From: CAZGOM01 sp964542875
Lineage (GTDB): Bacteria > Planctomycetota > Phycisphaerae > Phycisphaerales > Phycisphaeraceae
Reading direction: 5' to 3'
DNA: 64,000 nucleotides
Assembly (NCBI GenBank): GCA_964542875.1
Contig: CAZIWA010000007.1
Location: forward strand, 1 to 64,000
This document shows positions 49,785-59,249 of the stretch, piece by piece. The notes beneath the pieces are model-generated. The model was not told the origin of the DNA and did not search any database. It saw only the letters and a program-made list of their open reading frames with translations. A program made the position numbers and the translations under genes. Positions within the stretch are counted from its first letter, which is position 1. Each line of letters begins with the position of its first letter.

Positions 49785-51836
49785 ATGGCAAACCTTTACC
49801 TCTCCATCCTGGGAATGCTGGCCAGCGCAATGTTCCTGCCGCTGTTGATCGCGGTGGTGATCCTTCTGCTGTCGGGCCGCCGTTTGGACAAGGGCGCCGG
49901 CTGGCTCACCTTCGCCGGTTTCGCAGGGTCGTTTGCGCTCTCCGTGGCGGCAACGCTGTCGTGGCTTTCCCAGACAGGCACACAGGCACAGCCGGTGGTT
50001 TTCAAGTGGGCCTGGATCAAGCTCCGAGGCGGCGACAACGCCGACTACCTCTACCTTGGCGCCTACGCCGACAGCCTCACCCTGGCCATGTTCTGCATGG
50101 TGACCGGTATCGCCACGCTGGTTGCGCTCTACAGCATCGGCTACATGGCCAACGATAAGCGCTTTGCGCGCTACTTTGCATACCTGAGCTTCTTTGTGTT
50201 CTCCATGCTCGGACTGGTGATCGCCAACACCCTGGTGCAGGTGCTGGTGTTCTGGGAACTGGTGGGCATCGCCAGCTACCTGTTGATCGGCTTCTGGTTT
50301 GAAAAAGAGGGCCCGCAGGTCGCCAGCTTCAAAGCCGTGCTGATGAACAAGGTGGGCGATGTCGGCCTTTTTATCGGCATCGGCATCATCTTCCATCACC
50401 TCTGGCGCGCAACGGTGCTTCGGCCTGAGCTTTTCAAGCAATCCGGACCAGACCTTTTCATGCCCATGGCCGGCAACGGCGGGCTGCTTTCCCAACTGCC
50501 CACCCTAATGGACCACGGGCTCATCAGCCCCGGAATGGTGACCGCTGCGGGCATCTTCCTGTTCCTTGGCGCAATGGGTAAATCGGCGCAGTTCCCGCTT
50601 CACACCTGGCTGCCCGATGCGATGGAAGGCCCCACGCCGGTTTCATCCATCATTCACTCAGCCACCATGGTGGGCGCCGGCGTCTACCTCACCGCCCGGC
50701 TCTCCCCCATCCTCACACCCGGGGCGCATCTGTTCATCATCATCATCGGTGTCACGACGATGCTCATCGCCGGGCTGATGGCCCTGGTGAACCAGGATAT
50801 TAAACGGGTGCTGGCCTACTCCACCGTCAGCCAGCTTGGCCTGATGATGCTGGGCATCGGTACCGGGTCATTCACCTTTGCGATCTTCCATCTCATCACT
50901 CACGCCTTCTTTAAGTGCTGCCTGTTCCAGTGCGCGGGCTCGGTCATCAGTGCGACCCACCACGTGCAGGACATGCGCCGCATGGGCGGGCTTTTCAAGC
51001 GCATGCCCATCACCGGCGTCTGCTTCCTGATCAGCTCTCTGGCTCTGGCCGGCGCAAGCATCCCGGTGCTGCACTGGGGCCTTTCAGGCTACTACTCTAA
51101 GCACGGCATCATCGAAGCGGCCAATTCCTACGCGCAAATGATCGGGCTCACCGGCGAAAACTGGGGCAACCTGGTCATCTTCGCCCCCATCCTGGCCAGC
51201 TATCTGACCGCGTTCTACATGGCACGGGCGTTCACTCTGGTATTTCTGGGCAAACCTCGCGACGAACAAACCATCAGCCATGCGCATGAAGTGCCTTGGA
51301 CCATGGCCGTGCCCCAGGTGCTGCTGGCCTCCATGTGCTTCCTGTCCGTGCCCGCGGCATTGCCGTTCCTGAAAATGGTGAGCACCGCAGCCCCTGAAGG
51401 CATGCAGGCCGTTGGCGCGGCGCACGGCGATGGCGCAGGGTCCAAGCTGGCCATGCTGGAGCTTTGGGGACTGGGCTGGGCCGTGGCCTTTGGCTTAAGC
51501 GTTCTGATCTATCTCCAGGGGTACAGAATTTCCAGGAAAATCCGTGACTTGCCGGTGGTTTTCGCCATCAGCATCATGCTGGAACGCAAGTTCTTCCTGG
51601 ATACGCTCTACGACCGCCTGATGGTCGGCCTAGTCCGCTGGCTGGGACGTGTGAGCGCCGTGCTGGATCAATCACTCCTTGGTTTTAACTTCGTCGCCAC
51701 CCCGGTGCTGAGGCTTTCGGGCCTGGTGCGAACCACCCAGGCCGGCAACCCGCGCGTCTCCATCGGAATTGCGTTGAGCGTGGTGGCCTTGATCATCGTC
51801 GTTGCCGGCGCACTCGTCGCGATCTGCGGAACCTAA
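49785..51836 (+). CDS. nuoL: NADH-quinone oxidoreductase subunit L
   Basis: Antiporter-like subunit of 683 residues with about 16 helices and a C-terminal amphipathic helix region. Conserved segments include FFVFSMLGLVIANTLVQVLV, FWELVGIASYLLIGFWFEKE (pump Glu), GAMGKSAQFPLHTWLPDAME (pump Lys) and GPTPVSSIIHSATMVGAGVY. VNQDIKRVLAYSTVSQLGLM is also canonical. The C-terminal part after residue 540 matches the long lateral helix of NuoL. It is co-transcribed with nuoK and nuoM. Confidence 0.97.
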   Translation: MANLYLSILGMLASAMFLPLLIAVVILLLSGRRLDKGAGWLTFAGFAGSFALSVAATLSWLSQTGTQAQPVVFKWAWIKLRGGDNADYLYLGAYADSLTLAMFCMVTGIATLVALYSIGYMANDKRFARYFAYLSFFVFSMLGLVIANTLVQVLVFWELVGIASYLLIGFWFEKEGPQVASFKAVLMNKVGDVGLFIGIGIIFHHLWRATVLRPELFKQSGPDLFMPMAGNGGLLSQLPTLMDHGLISPGMVTAAGIFLFLGAMGKSAQFPLHTWLPDAMEGPTPVSSIIHSATMVGAGVYLTARLSPILTPGAHLFIIIIGVTTMLIAGLMALVNQDIKRVLAYSTVSQLGLMMLGIGTGSFTFAIFHLITHAFFKCCLFQCAGSVISATHHVQDMRRMGGLFKRMPITGVCFLISSLALAGASIPVLHWGLSGYYSKHGIIEAANSYAQMIGLTGENWGNLVIFAPILASYLTAFYMARAFTLVFLGKPRDEQTISHAHEVPWTMAVPQVLLASMCFLSVPAALPFLKMVSTAAPEGMQAVGAAHGDGAGSKLAMLELWGLGWAVAFGLSVLIYLQGYRISRKIRDLPVVFAISIMLERKFFLDTLYDRLMVGLVRWLGRVSAVLDQSLLGFNFVATPVLRLSGLVRTTQAGNPRVSIGIALSVVALIIVVAGALVAICGT

Positions 51837-51860
51837 CCCAACAAAGACACACCCGACCCC

Positions 51861-53414
51861 ATGATGAGCCTGTTGCCCAACCTCTTGATCTTCCTGCCCA
51901 TCCTTGGCGCGCTTGCGTGCTTTGGCGGGTCGCCGGCGTCAGGCCGGAGGGCGGCGATCTTCATTTCATCACTGGTGCTGGTGATCTCAGGTTTCCTGGC
52001 CGCCGCCTACGTGGCCGACGGCACCGGCACTGCCCTGTGGCAAACCTCCCTGCCGTGGATCAACGCCATCGACGCCCGGTACCAGATCGGCATCGACGGG
52101 CTCTCCCTGCCTCTGATCGTCCTCACCAATGTGCTGTTCGTGCTGGCGATCATCGCCTCGACAAGCATCAAAAAATCGCCCCATATGTTCTATGGATTGC
52201 TGCTTGTGCTTCAAGCGGCAACCGTAGGCGTATTCCTGGCGCAGGACCTGATTTTATTCTTTCTGTTCTTCGAACTCACGCTGGTTCCGCTTTACTTCCT
52301 GATCGGCGTGTGGGGCGGGGAAAACCGCCGTTTCGCCGCGATCAAAATGGTCATCTTCACGCTGGCCGGATCGTTTTGCCTGCTGGCCGTCATGTTCATC
52401 CTCTTTCGCGGAATGGGCAGCAACACCGGTCCGATGTGGACGCTGGTCAAAACCGAATCCCTGGGGCTGGACCCGGCACTTACCCAGCACACCATCGTGC
52501 ATGCGCTCTCGAGCCACCATGAAATCATGGCGGTCTGCTTCTGGCTCACCCTCGTCGCCTTTGGCGTAAAGCTCGCCGTGGTTCCCTTCCACGGCTGGCT
52601 GCCGGACGCGCACGTGGAAGCGCCCACCCCGGTCTCCATGATCCTGGCCGGCATCCTCCTGAAGCTCGGCGGCTACGGCTTATTCCGAATCTCCTTTAGC
52701 CTCTTCCCCCAGATCGCCCTTCAATACCAGGGCACCCTGGCCACCCTCGGCGTGGTTTCCATCCTCTTTGGCGCGCTGTGCGCGCTGGGCCAAAAAGACC
52801 TGAAAAAACTGGTCGCCTATTCCTCCGTAAGCCACATGGGCTTCGTGCTGCTGGGGTTGGCCGCACTCAACAGCACCGGCAGCCGCGGCGCATACTTCCA
52901 GATGATCGCGCACGGCGTCTCCTCCGCGATGATGTTCTTCGTCGTGGGCGTGCTCTACGAACGCGCCCATCACCGCGTGATCGACAACTTCGGCGGCATC
53001 TGGAAGCAATTCCCCGACCTGGGCGGCTGGGCCCTGCTGGCCTGCCTGGCCTCTATGGGTCTGCCTTCGCTCTGCGGCTTCGTCGGTGAATTGCTGGTGA
53101 TCATCGGCGCATTCTCCGGGATCAAAACCCCGGGCCCGGCGACCGGCACATTCCCCGCGGGATATGTCTTTGGCTCCCTGGCTGCGCTGAGCACCATCAT
53201 CACCGCGGCTTACACGCTTTGGATGTTCAAACGCGTGTTCATGGGCGAACCCAAGCCCGAAGTCACCATTTACGAACCGCTCACCACCCGCGAAGCCTGC
53301 CTGCTGGCCATCATGGGCGTAGGCGCCATTGCCTTGGGCGTGTGGCCCATGCTGGTGCTGGCCCCTGCCGATGTCTCCCTCAATGGGCTTCCCTTCCTCT
53401 GGTTCTTTCCCTGA
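51861..53414 (+). CDS. nuoM: NADH-quinone oxidoreductase subunit M
   Basis: Antiporter-like subunit of 517 residues with 14 helices. Family features include DLILFFLFFELTLVPLYFLI (with the pump Glu), FGVKLAVVPFHGWLPDAHVE (pump Lys), APTPVSMILAGILLKLGGYG and GQKDLKKLVAYSSVSHMGFV. A double ATG opens the gene 24 bases after nuoL. Confidence 0.97.
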   Translation: MMSLLPNLLIFLPILGALACFGGSPASGRRAAIFISSLVLVISGFLAAAYVADGTGTALWQTSLPWINAIDARYQIGIDGLSLPLIVLTNVLFVLAIIASTSIKKSPHMFYGLLLVLQAATVGVFLAQDLILFFLFFELTLVPLYFLIGVWGGENRRFAAIKMVIFTLAGSFCLLAVMFILFRGMGSNTGPMWTLVKTESLGLDPALTQHTIVHALSSHHEIMAVCFWLTLVAFGVKLAVVPFHGWLPDAHVEAPTPVSMILAGILLKLGGYGLFRISFSLFPQIALQYQGTLATLGVVSILFGALCALGQKDLKKLVAYSSVSHMGFVLLGLAALNSTGSRGAYFQMIAHGVSSAMMFFVVGVLYERAHHRVIDNFGGIWKQFPDLGGWALLACLASMGLPSLCGFVGELLVIIGAFSGIKTPGPATGTFPAGYVFGSLAALSTIITAAYTLWMFKRVFMGEPKPEVTIYEPLTTREACLLAIMGVGAIALGVWPMLVLAPADVSLNGLPFLWFFP

Positions 53415-53444
53415 TTCCTCCAACCCCCAAGCGACCTATTCACA

Positions 53445-55043
53445 GTGAACCCCACCCTGCCCGACATCAAGACGCTTCTCCTGGTCTCGCCTGAACTGGC
53501 GCTGGTGCTGGGTGTGGTGTGCATCCTGATCGCGGGCATCCTCCGGCAGGCCAGCCCGAGAAACCTGCTGACCATCGCCGGCCTGGCGGGCTTTGCCTGC
53601 GCCGCCGCCGCCATCTGGACAACCCGGGTGCTGCCCGACAACGGGGCAATCTTCTCCGGCATGCTCAGCATCGATCCCTTCAGCCAATACTTCAAAGTCA
53701 TTCTGGGGCTGTTCCTGGTTCTGGTGATCTTTCAGTGGTCGGTGCTCACCGAGCGTGAAGAGATCCAGCAATCCGGGCCCGACTTCTTAGCCCTGGTGCT
53801 GGGCGCCGGCGTCGGCATGGCGCTGATGGCTTCTTCCAGCAATCTGCTGATGATCTTCCTTGCCACAGAGACGGCGTCATTCCCCAGCTACGCTTTGGCG
53901 GGCTTCAGGAAGCGCAGCCGCACCGGCAGCGAAGCCGCGGTGAAGTACGTCATGTTCGGCGCTGTATCCAGCGCAGTGACGGTGTTTGGCATGTCGCTGG
54001 TCTACAGTGCCACCGGCACACTGGACCTTGCCGGCTGCCTCAAGGCTAACCCCATTGAAACCACCGCTCCCCTTTTGGCTGTGGGTCTGGCGCTGGCCGC
54101 CGCGGGCATTCTGTTTAAGATCGCCAGCGTGCCGATGCACTTCTGGTGCCCTGACGTGTTCCAGGCGGCTCCCACACCTGTCACCACCCTGCTCTCGGTC
54201 GCATCCAAGGGCGCAGGCATCTGTGTGCTGGTTCGCGCCGTCACCCTGGCCGGTTCCCCGGGCGAGGCCAGCCATGCGCTGGTGATCGCCGGGTGGGCCA
54301 TCGGGCTTCTGGGCTTGCTAAGCGCAACCGCAGGCAACCTGCTGGCCCTGCTTCAGACCAATTTCAAACGCATGCTGGCCTATAGCTCCATCGCGCATGC
54401 CGGATACATGGTGGCCGGGGCGGGCGTGCTGCTGACCGCGGACCCCGGCGCAGGCGCTGGCGCGAGAATCGCGGGCGCCATTCTCTTCTACCTCACCGTC
54501 TATCTGTTCATGAACGTGACGGGCCTCACCGCCGCCGGGCTCATCGCGCAAAAGACCGGCAGCTACGACATCCGGACCTATGGCGGCATCCCCAAAAAGA
54601 GCCCGATCCTCTTCGTCGGCATGCTCGCCGCCACGCTCTCGCTCTTTGGCCTGCCCACCCTCGGCGGCTTCATGGCCAAGCTCTACCTCCTCACCGGCGC
54701 CATCCAGGCCGGCACCGGCGCTTTGGCCTACGTCGTGGTGGCCGGCGTGCTGGTGAACTCCCTGCTGAGCCTCTACTTCTACATGCGCCCGGTTTACTAC
54801 ATGGCCCTGGCCCCCTCGCCGGACACCGACAGAGCCGGCTACGTCAAACCCTGGTCCATTTCACTGCCGGGCACCGTGCTGGTGGTCGTCTGCACGCTGG
54901 CCATCGTGGTTCTGGGCCTTGCCCCCGGCGTGGTGATGGATGCCGCACGCGATATGGCGGTCATCCGCTTCATCCCGGGCAAAGTGAAGATCAAGCCGGA
55001 AGTCCTCTACCACATCCCTGCTGAGATGCGCCCCAAGCCTTAA
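53445..55043 (+). CDS. nuoN: NADH-quinone oxidoreductase subunit N
   Basis: Antiporter-like subunit of 532 residues with 14 helices; start GTG at 53445. Signature segments are NLLMIFLATETASFPSYALA, GSEAAVKYVMFGAVSSAVTV, FKIASVPMHFWCPDVFQAAP, TPVTTLLSVASKGAGICVLV and QTNFKRMLAYSSIAHAGYMV. The last Nuo gene of the cluster; the next gene is convergent. Confidence 0.95.
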   Translation: MNPTLPDIKTLLLVSPELALVLGVVCILIAGILRQASPRNLLTIAGLAGFACAAAAIWTTRVLPDNGAIFSGMLSIDPFSQYFKVILGLFLVLVIFQWSVLTEREEIQQSGPDFLALVLGAGVGMALMASSSNLLMIFLATETASFPSYALAGFRKRSRTGSEAAVKYVMFGAVSSAVTVFGMSLVYSATGTLDLAGCLKANPIETTAPLLAVGLALAAAGILFKIASVPMHFWCPDVFQAAPTPVTTLLSVASKGAGICVLVRAVTLAGSPGEASHALVIAGWAIGLLGLLSATAGNLLALLQTNFKRMLAYSSIAHAGYMVAGAGVLLTADPGAGAGARIAGAILFYLTVYLFMNVTGLTAAGLIAQKTGSYDIRTYGGIPKKSPILFVGMLAATLSLFGLPTLGGFMAKLYLLTGAIQAGTGALAYVVVAGVLVNSLLSLYFYMRPVYYMALAPSPDTDRAGYVKPWSISLPGTVLVVVCTLAIVVLGLAPGVVMDAARDMAVIRFIPGKVKIKPEVLYHIPAEMRPKP

Positions 55044-55077
55044 TGCCCAACGCTCTCATCCATGAGAAATCAAAGAC

Positions 55078-57288
55078 TTATTTGATCGATGGTTTGGTCG
55101 ATGAATAAAGAGGGCGTATCTCCGCATTCATGGCAACGGGCATCATCACGCCTGAACTGGTCAAAATAAACACCGGCACGTTACGCGGAGCGCTTAACGC
55201 ATCATCCACCATTTTGATGAATCGCTCGTAAGGCAGAATTTCAGCGCCCGATACCAGGGACAGATTTTTTGAAGCGTCAACCGTCTTCCCATTGACAGTC
55301 GTCTGGCACCCGATGCGATATCGAAGTACAGGCCCGCTCCGCTCCCAGACGCGTACCCACACATGCAGGCCTGCTTGCCGCGTATCGCCCTCCACCTTGA
55401 CGGAAATGACATACCGGTCCAGCGGTACCCTCATAGCCGACGTACGCAGCACGCCGGCAAGCGCTTCCCCCGTAAGCCGTCGCCCTTTTAACCCTTCCAG
55501 CGCCGTGCGCGTGCGTGCATCAAGCTTTCCATATTCTTCATGCACCTCAATGGACCGCACCGTGTTCGCCATCGCTTGCGCAACACGGTCTAATTCTGCT
55601 CGCCCCGGGCTGTTCTCTGAAGACGTCACCAAGGCGCTTTCCACGCCTGGGAGAAGTGGTAGCCCCTTGGCCTTCAGCGCCCGCAGTGCTTGCGTCCGAT
55701 CCGCCTCATTTTCGGACGTCATCGCCCGCTGAAGAAGCTTCTCATCCGCCTCGCTGATGGCAGATTTGCGCTCCGCAAGAGCAACCGCAGGCAGCCCCAT
55801 TTCACGACGCCAGGCATTGAGGATCTGATTCCTGGCAATATCCCTTTCAGCAACCGTCACACGGCCATTGAATGTGTACTTCGTTGGAAAAATTTGGGCG
55901 AGTCTTGCCGCCGCAATGTCCCCAACCCGTGGGATTTTGAGGGTGTATTCACTAACTCCAAAATCGTTGTCGCCCACCCGGCTGTCATCTTTGAGCAGCC
56001 CGACCAGCAATGCTTCCCGAGCCCGGCTGATTGCCGCCATCCGCTCTTTTTCCTCGGGCGTGCTCAACTTGGAATAATTAATTGGGTCTAGCGGCTCGCC
56101 GCTGAGGTGCATCACCCAGAACTTCGTGTTCGCTGAATGCCGATCAAGGCCATGAGCCAGCGCGCTCACCGCTTCCGGAGTGCGTACGCCAATGAGAAAT
56201 TCGATCACGGCATTCATATTTGAGTTTTTGTCGTCAGCATTCTCAAGGTTCTTCCATTCGTGAACCATTGCATCAATCAACTCCTGGCGGTCATGACCCA
56301 ATGCCCACAAGGTGCGAGCGCATTTGACCCGTAATTTAGGGGCCGGTGAATTCTTCATCTCGTCCGTCAGCCAGGCATCCACTTGCGCGATCGGCAGCAG
56401 TTGCAGCGCCGGCAAAAACGCCTGGGCACCCCATCGTTCTCCGGAATTGGCGTACCCTTTCTTGATCGCCTCCAACGCCTCTTGCGGAAAGCGTTCGGCA
56501 AGCAAAAGCGCTTGGGAAGTGGCGTTATTTCGCCCGCTCTCCACCGTGGAGCTCGCAACCTGCCTCAACCCTTTCTCGGTCACCGCGGTCCACCAGAGCG
56601 ACATTTGCTCCTGCGATGTACCTTCACCCGCGGAATTAAAAGACCTCCTGGCAACCTGCATTGCGGCGATCTCCACCACATCCCCCACGGACATCACCCG
56701 AGGCATTTCCTGGGGTCCGCCGCTGTTGTTGATGTAGCGCGTGAGCCGCGTATCCCCACGAGCTTCGATCAGATATGGAAACATCTCCATCCCGCGGATG
56801 CTGACTTCCTTCAATGGGTTTGGCCAAATCCTGTCGATGGAGGCGGGATCGTAATTCATCTGCTGAGCGATATCCTCGGTTTTCTGGAGGATATTGAAGC
56901 CAGTCATGGAGAGCCCGTTGATGCGATCGTCCACGAATTCCTTGTCGGACACTTTTGATATTTGTTCTGTCTTGGCGACCCCAGTTTGTTCTTCCACGGC
57001 TCGCTTTAAGCCATCGCGCAATCGTGTGGCTTCCGCCGCATAGACGCCTTGTGGATATTCCTGAAGGAATGCCTCGCAGGATTCCAGCAGTTGAGCAACC
57101 GTCACATTTTTGTCGATGAAACGCTGGACGATATTCGTCAGCTCTTTCCTGGCCTTTTCGTCACGCGTCTCAAATGCCGATTCACGGTTGCCAACCCTTA
57201 CTCTAGGCAGCGCCTGCGCCCAGGCTTCGCCATTCCCCTGCCATGCACACAACGCCGCCAGCAGAACCCAAGCCACCCGGTGTTTCAT
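55078..57288 (-). CDS. Secreted protein of unknown function, helical repeats
   Basis: Exported protein of 736 residues with a signal peptide (MKHRVAWVLLAALCAWQG, cleavage near AWA-Q). Residues about 30-75 look like a TPR-like helical pair (NVTVAQLLESCEAFLQEYPQ). The middle, about 250-430, has HEAT-like helical repeats (KLRVKCARTLWALGHDRQEL, EAVSALAHGLDRHS). The C-terminal 120 residues appear beta-rich (RVPLDRYVISVKVEGDTRQA). I do not recognise the whole protein. It stands convergent to nuoN and divergent from the ROK kinase. Confidence 0.65.
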   Translation of the reverse strand: MKHRVAWVLLAALCAWQGNGEAWAQALPRVRVGNRESAFETRDEKARKELTNIVQRFIDKNVTVAQLLESCEAFLQEYPQGVYAAEATRLRDGLKRAVEEQTGVAKTEQISKVSDKEFVDDRINGLSMTGFNILQKTEDIAQQMNYDPASIDRIWPNPLKEVSIRGMEMFPYLIEARGDTRLTRYINNSGGPQEMPRVMSVGDVVEIAAMQVARRSFNSAGEGTSQEQMSLWWTAVTEKGLRQVASSTVESGRNNATSQALLLAERFPQEALEAIKKGYANSGERWGAQAFLPALQLLPIAQVDAWLTDEMKNSPAPKLRVKCARTLWALGHDRQELIDAMVHEWKNLENADDKNSNMNAVIEFLIGVRTPEAVSALAHGLDRHSANTKFWVMHLSGEPLDPINYSKLSTPEEKERMAAISRAREALLVGLLKDDSRVGDNDFGVSEYTLKIPRVGDIAAARLAQIFPTKYTFNGRVTVAERDIARNQILNAWRREMGLPAVALAERKSAISEADEKLLQRAMTSENEADRTQALRALKAKGLPLLPGVESALVTSSENSPGRAELDRVAQAMANTVRSIEVHEEYGKLDARTRTALEGLKGRRLTGEALAGVLRTSAMRVPLDRYVISVKVEGDTRQAGLHVWVRVWERSGPVLRYRIGCQTTVNGKTVDASKNLSLVSGAEILPYERFIKMVDDALSAPRNVPVFILTSSGVMMPVAMNAEIRPLYSSTKPSIK

Positions 57289-57407
57289 AGGTCATCCTGA
57301 TTCGACTAAAACCTTGGTCTTACTGTAGGCAAAGAAAACCACTTCCAGGCTTACGCGCAAACAATATAGACTACGCTCAACATCAACCCCGCAAACGGAG
57401 CGTCCCC

Positions 57408-58373
57408 ATGGCCTCAGCCAACACCAAACCGTACATCGGCGTCGACCTGGGCGGAACCAAAATCCAGGTCGGCATCGTTGATTCATCAGACAAAATCCTC
57501 GGCCGCGGACGCTCCAAAACCAAAGCCGAAGAAGGCTCCGACGCCGTCATCAAACGCATCGCCAAGACCGTCCAGGAAGCGCTCGACGAAGCCAAGCTCA
57601 CCCTCCCCCAGATCGCCGGCGTGGGCATCGGCGCTCCAGGCGTCGTGGACATGAAAACCGGTGTCGTGATCGACGCCAGCAACCTGCGCTGGAGCAAAGT
57701 GCCTCTTGGCGCGCTTCTCTCCAAGGAACTCAAGCTCCCCGTCACCGTGGACAACGACGTGAACGTCGGCACCTGGGCTGAGTACGTCGCCGGCGCCGGC
57801 AAAGGTTTCAGCGACATCATGGGCGTCTTCGTCGGCACCGGCATCGGCGGCGGGTTCGTCATCAACGGCAAGCTCTACGCCGGGCACTTCATGAGCGCCG
57901 GTGAAATCGGCCAGACCATCCTTCAGCCCGACGCTCCCCGCGCCTACCGCAGGCTCGAATACCTCGCCAGCCGGACCGCCATCGTCAATCAGCTCATCCA
58001 GCTCATTCATTCCAATCACAAGAGCAAGATTGTCGATCTCGTCGATGGCGACCTCACCGACATCCGCTCCAAGGCCATCGATCAGGCCATCGATGAAAAA
58101 GACCAACTCACGACCGACGTCGTCAAGCGCGCCGCGTTCTACGTCGGCTGCTCCATCGCCAACGCCGTCACGCTGCTGAGCCTCCCCTGCGTCGTGCTCG
58201 GCGGCGGAGTCACCGAAGCACTCGGCAAACCCTGGATGCAATGGGTGCGCGAAAGCTTCGAGATGAACGTTTACCCCGCCCATCTCAAAGAATGCAAAAT
58301 CATTGAATCAAAATTCGGCGACGACGCCGGCCTCCTGGGCGCTGCCTTCCTGGCCCGGGAAGAAAGCAAATAA
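57408..58373 (+). CDS. ROK family sugar kinase (glucokinase-like)
   Basis: Protein of 321 residues with ACGGAG before the ATG. It phosphorylates a hexose with ATP. The phosphate-1 loop is IGVDLGGTKIQVGIV (10-24), the sugar site is GIGAPGVVDMKTG and VTVDNDVNVGTWAEY, and GVFVGTGIGGGFVINGKLYA follows. The usual ROK zinc motif (CxCGxxGC) after GEIGQ is missing: the segment reads TILQPDAPRAYRRLEYLASR. A longer helical insert (KIVDLVDGDLTDIRSKAIDQ) replaces it. Hexokinase activity is likely but the sugar is uncertain. Confidence 0.9.
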   Translation: MASANTKPYIGVDLGGTKIQVGIVDSSDKILGRGRSKTKAEEGSDAVIKRIAKTVQEALDEAKLTLPQIAGVGIGAPGVVDMKTGVVIDASNLRWSKVPLGALLSKELKLPVTVDNDVNVGTWAEYVAGAGKGFSDIMGVFVGTGIGGGFVINGKLYAGHFMSAGEIGQTILQPDAPRAYRRLEYLASRTAIVNQLIQLIHSNHKSKIVDLVDGDLTDIRSKAIDQAIDEKDQLTTDVVKRAAFYVGCSIANAVTLLSLPCVVLGGGVTEALGKPWMQWVRESFEMNVYPAHLKECKIIESKFGDDAGLLGAAFLAREESK

Positions 58374-58701
58374 AAATGTAGGATGGTGAATGTAAGATGT
58401 CTGATGTCCTCCCTCAGTCTCGCGACATCGGCTACAATCTGACCCCAAATCCCCCTTGTCTCCCCTCCGCCCCGTTGAGGCCTTTGCGCCCCAGCGGGGT
58501 TTTTATCTCCGGGGCACGCAGAATATTTTTCCCGATGTGTGATGAATCGATGGCTTTTGTGTTGAAGTTGCGCGAGGGGTGGATTAGGATGGGACACTGT
58601 GCACCGGCAATGGGGAAAAATTGCTGGAACACCACGATGAATGTCCGATGTAGTTAATAGCCGTTAGCCCGGCACTTTGGGCTGTTTGATTGCGCAATGC
58701 C
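58374..58701. other. Intergenic region after the ROK kinase
   Basis: It contains the ROK terminator in the first half and the upstream region of the TSCPD gene in the second half. The 86-codon and 67-codon frames here are not supported as genes. No nrdJ-like catalytic gene is found next to the TSCPD gene. Confidence 0.4.
58470..58504 (+). terminator. Rho-independent terminator of the ROK kinase gene
   Basis: CCCCGTTG and CAGCGGGG pair (one G-T pair) around a GC-rich loop and are followed by TTTTT. Confidence 0.75.
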
Positions 58702-59130
58702 ATGAATCAGCCTAACGACAAGGACGTCAGCTCAAAACCCAAGGAAGGGGAATCATCGCCAATGGTTGCCACAAGAAGTTCTCTGCCCGTCACACGGGAA
58801 TCAATCACACACAAATTCAGCATCATGGGCCATGAGGGCTACCTCACGGTCGGTCTTTTTGAAAACGGCCTCCCCGGCGAGATTTTCATCAAGATGTCCA
58901 AGGAAGGCTCCACCCTGTCGGGGCTCATCCAGGCTTACTGCCGGGCCTTCAGCCTCGCCCTGCAGTTTGGCCTCCCCCTGCACGAAGCCGTCCACCGGTT
59001 CAAGGGAATGCGCTTTGAACCCATGGGCCCCACCTCCAACCCGGAAATCCCCGAAGCGATGTCCATCATCGACTACGTGGCCAAGTTCCTTGAGTTGCAC
59101 TTCATCCACAAGCGCAACGACCGGATGTAA
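58702..59130 (+). CDS. Stand-alone TSCPD domain, like the C-terminus of B12-dependent ribonucleotide reductase
   Basis: Protein of 142 residues. Residues 30-140 match the TSCPD-containing C-terminus of NrdJ-type adenosylcobalamin-dependent reductases: RESITHKFSIMGHEGYLTVG, LPGEIFIKMSKEGSTLSGLI, FSLALQFGLPLHEAVHRFKG, RFEPMGPTSNPEIPEAMSII. The final Cys-containing zinc tail of NrdJ is absent. The catalytic part is not encoded nearby. It may interact with a reductase elsewhere or have a regulatory role; the terminator just after the gene shows that it is an independent unit. Confidence 0.85.
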   Translation: MNQPNDKDVSSKPKEGESSPMVATRSSLPVTRESITHKFSIMGHEGYLTVGLFENGLPGEIFIKMSKEGSTLSGLIQAYCRAFSLALQFGLPLHEAVHRFKGMRFEPMGPTSNPEIPEAMSIIDYVAKFLELHFIHKRNDRM

Positions 59131-59156
59131 GACATCCCGCCGGTAACAACACCTCG

Positions 59157-59193
59157 CACAGCATGGGCCATGCCCCTGCTGTGTTTTTGTTTT
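59157..59193 (+). terminator. Rho-independent terminator of the TSCPD gene
   Basis: CACAGCA and TGCTGTG arms with an inner GGGC-CAT-GCCC hairpin are followed by TTTTTGTTTT. Confidence 0.9.
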
Positions 59194-59249
59194 AACGAAA
59201 CAAACCAGAATAACTGGCCCTGCGGCATGAAATCCCCCAGCAATGAAAC

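Noticed and set aside
57486..58283. Minus-strand frame of 265 codons
   Set aside because: It is a shadow of the ROK kinase gene.
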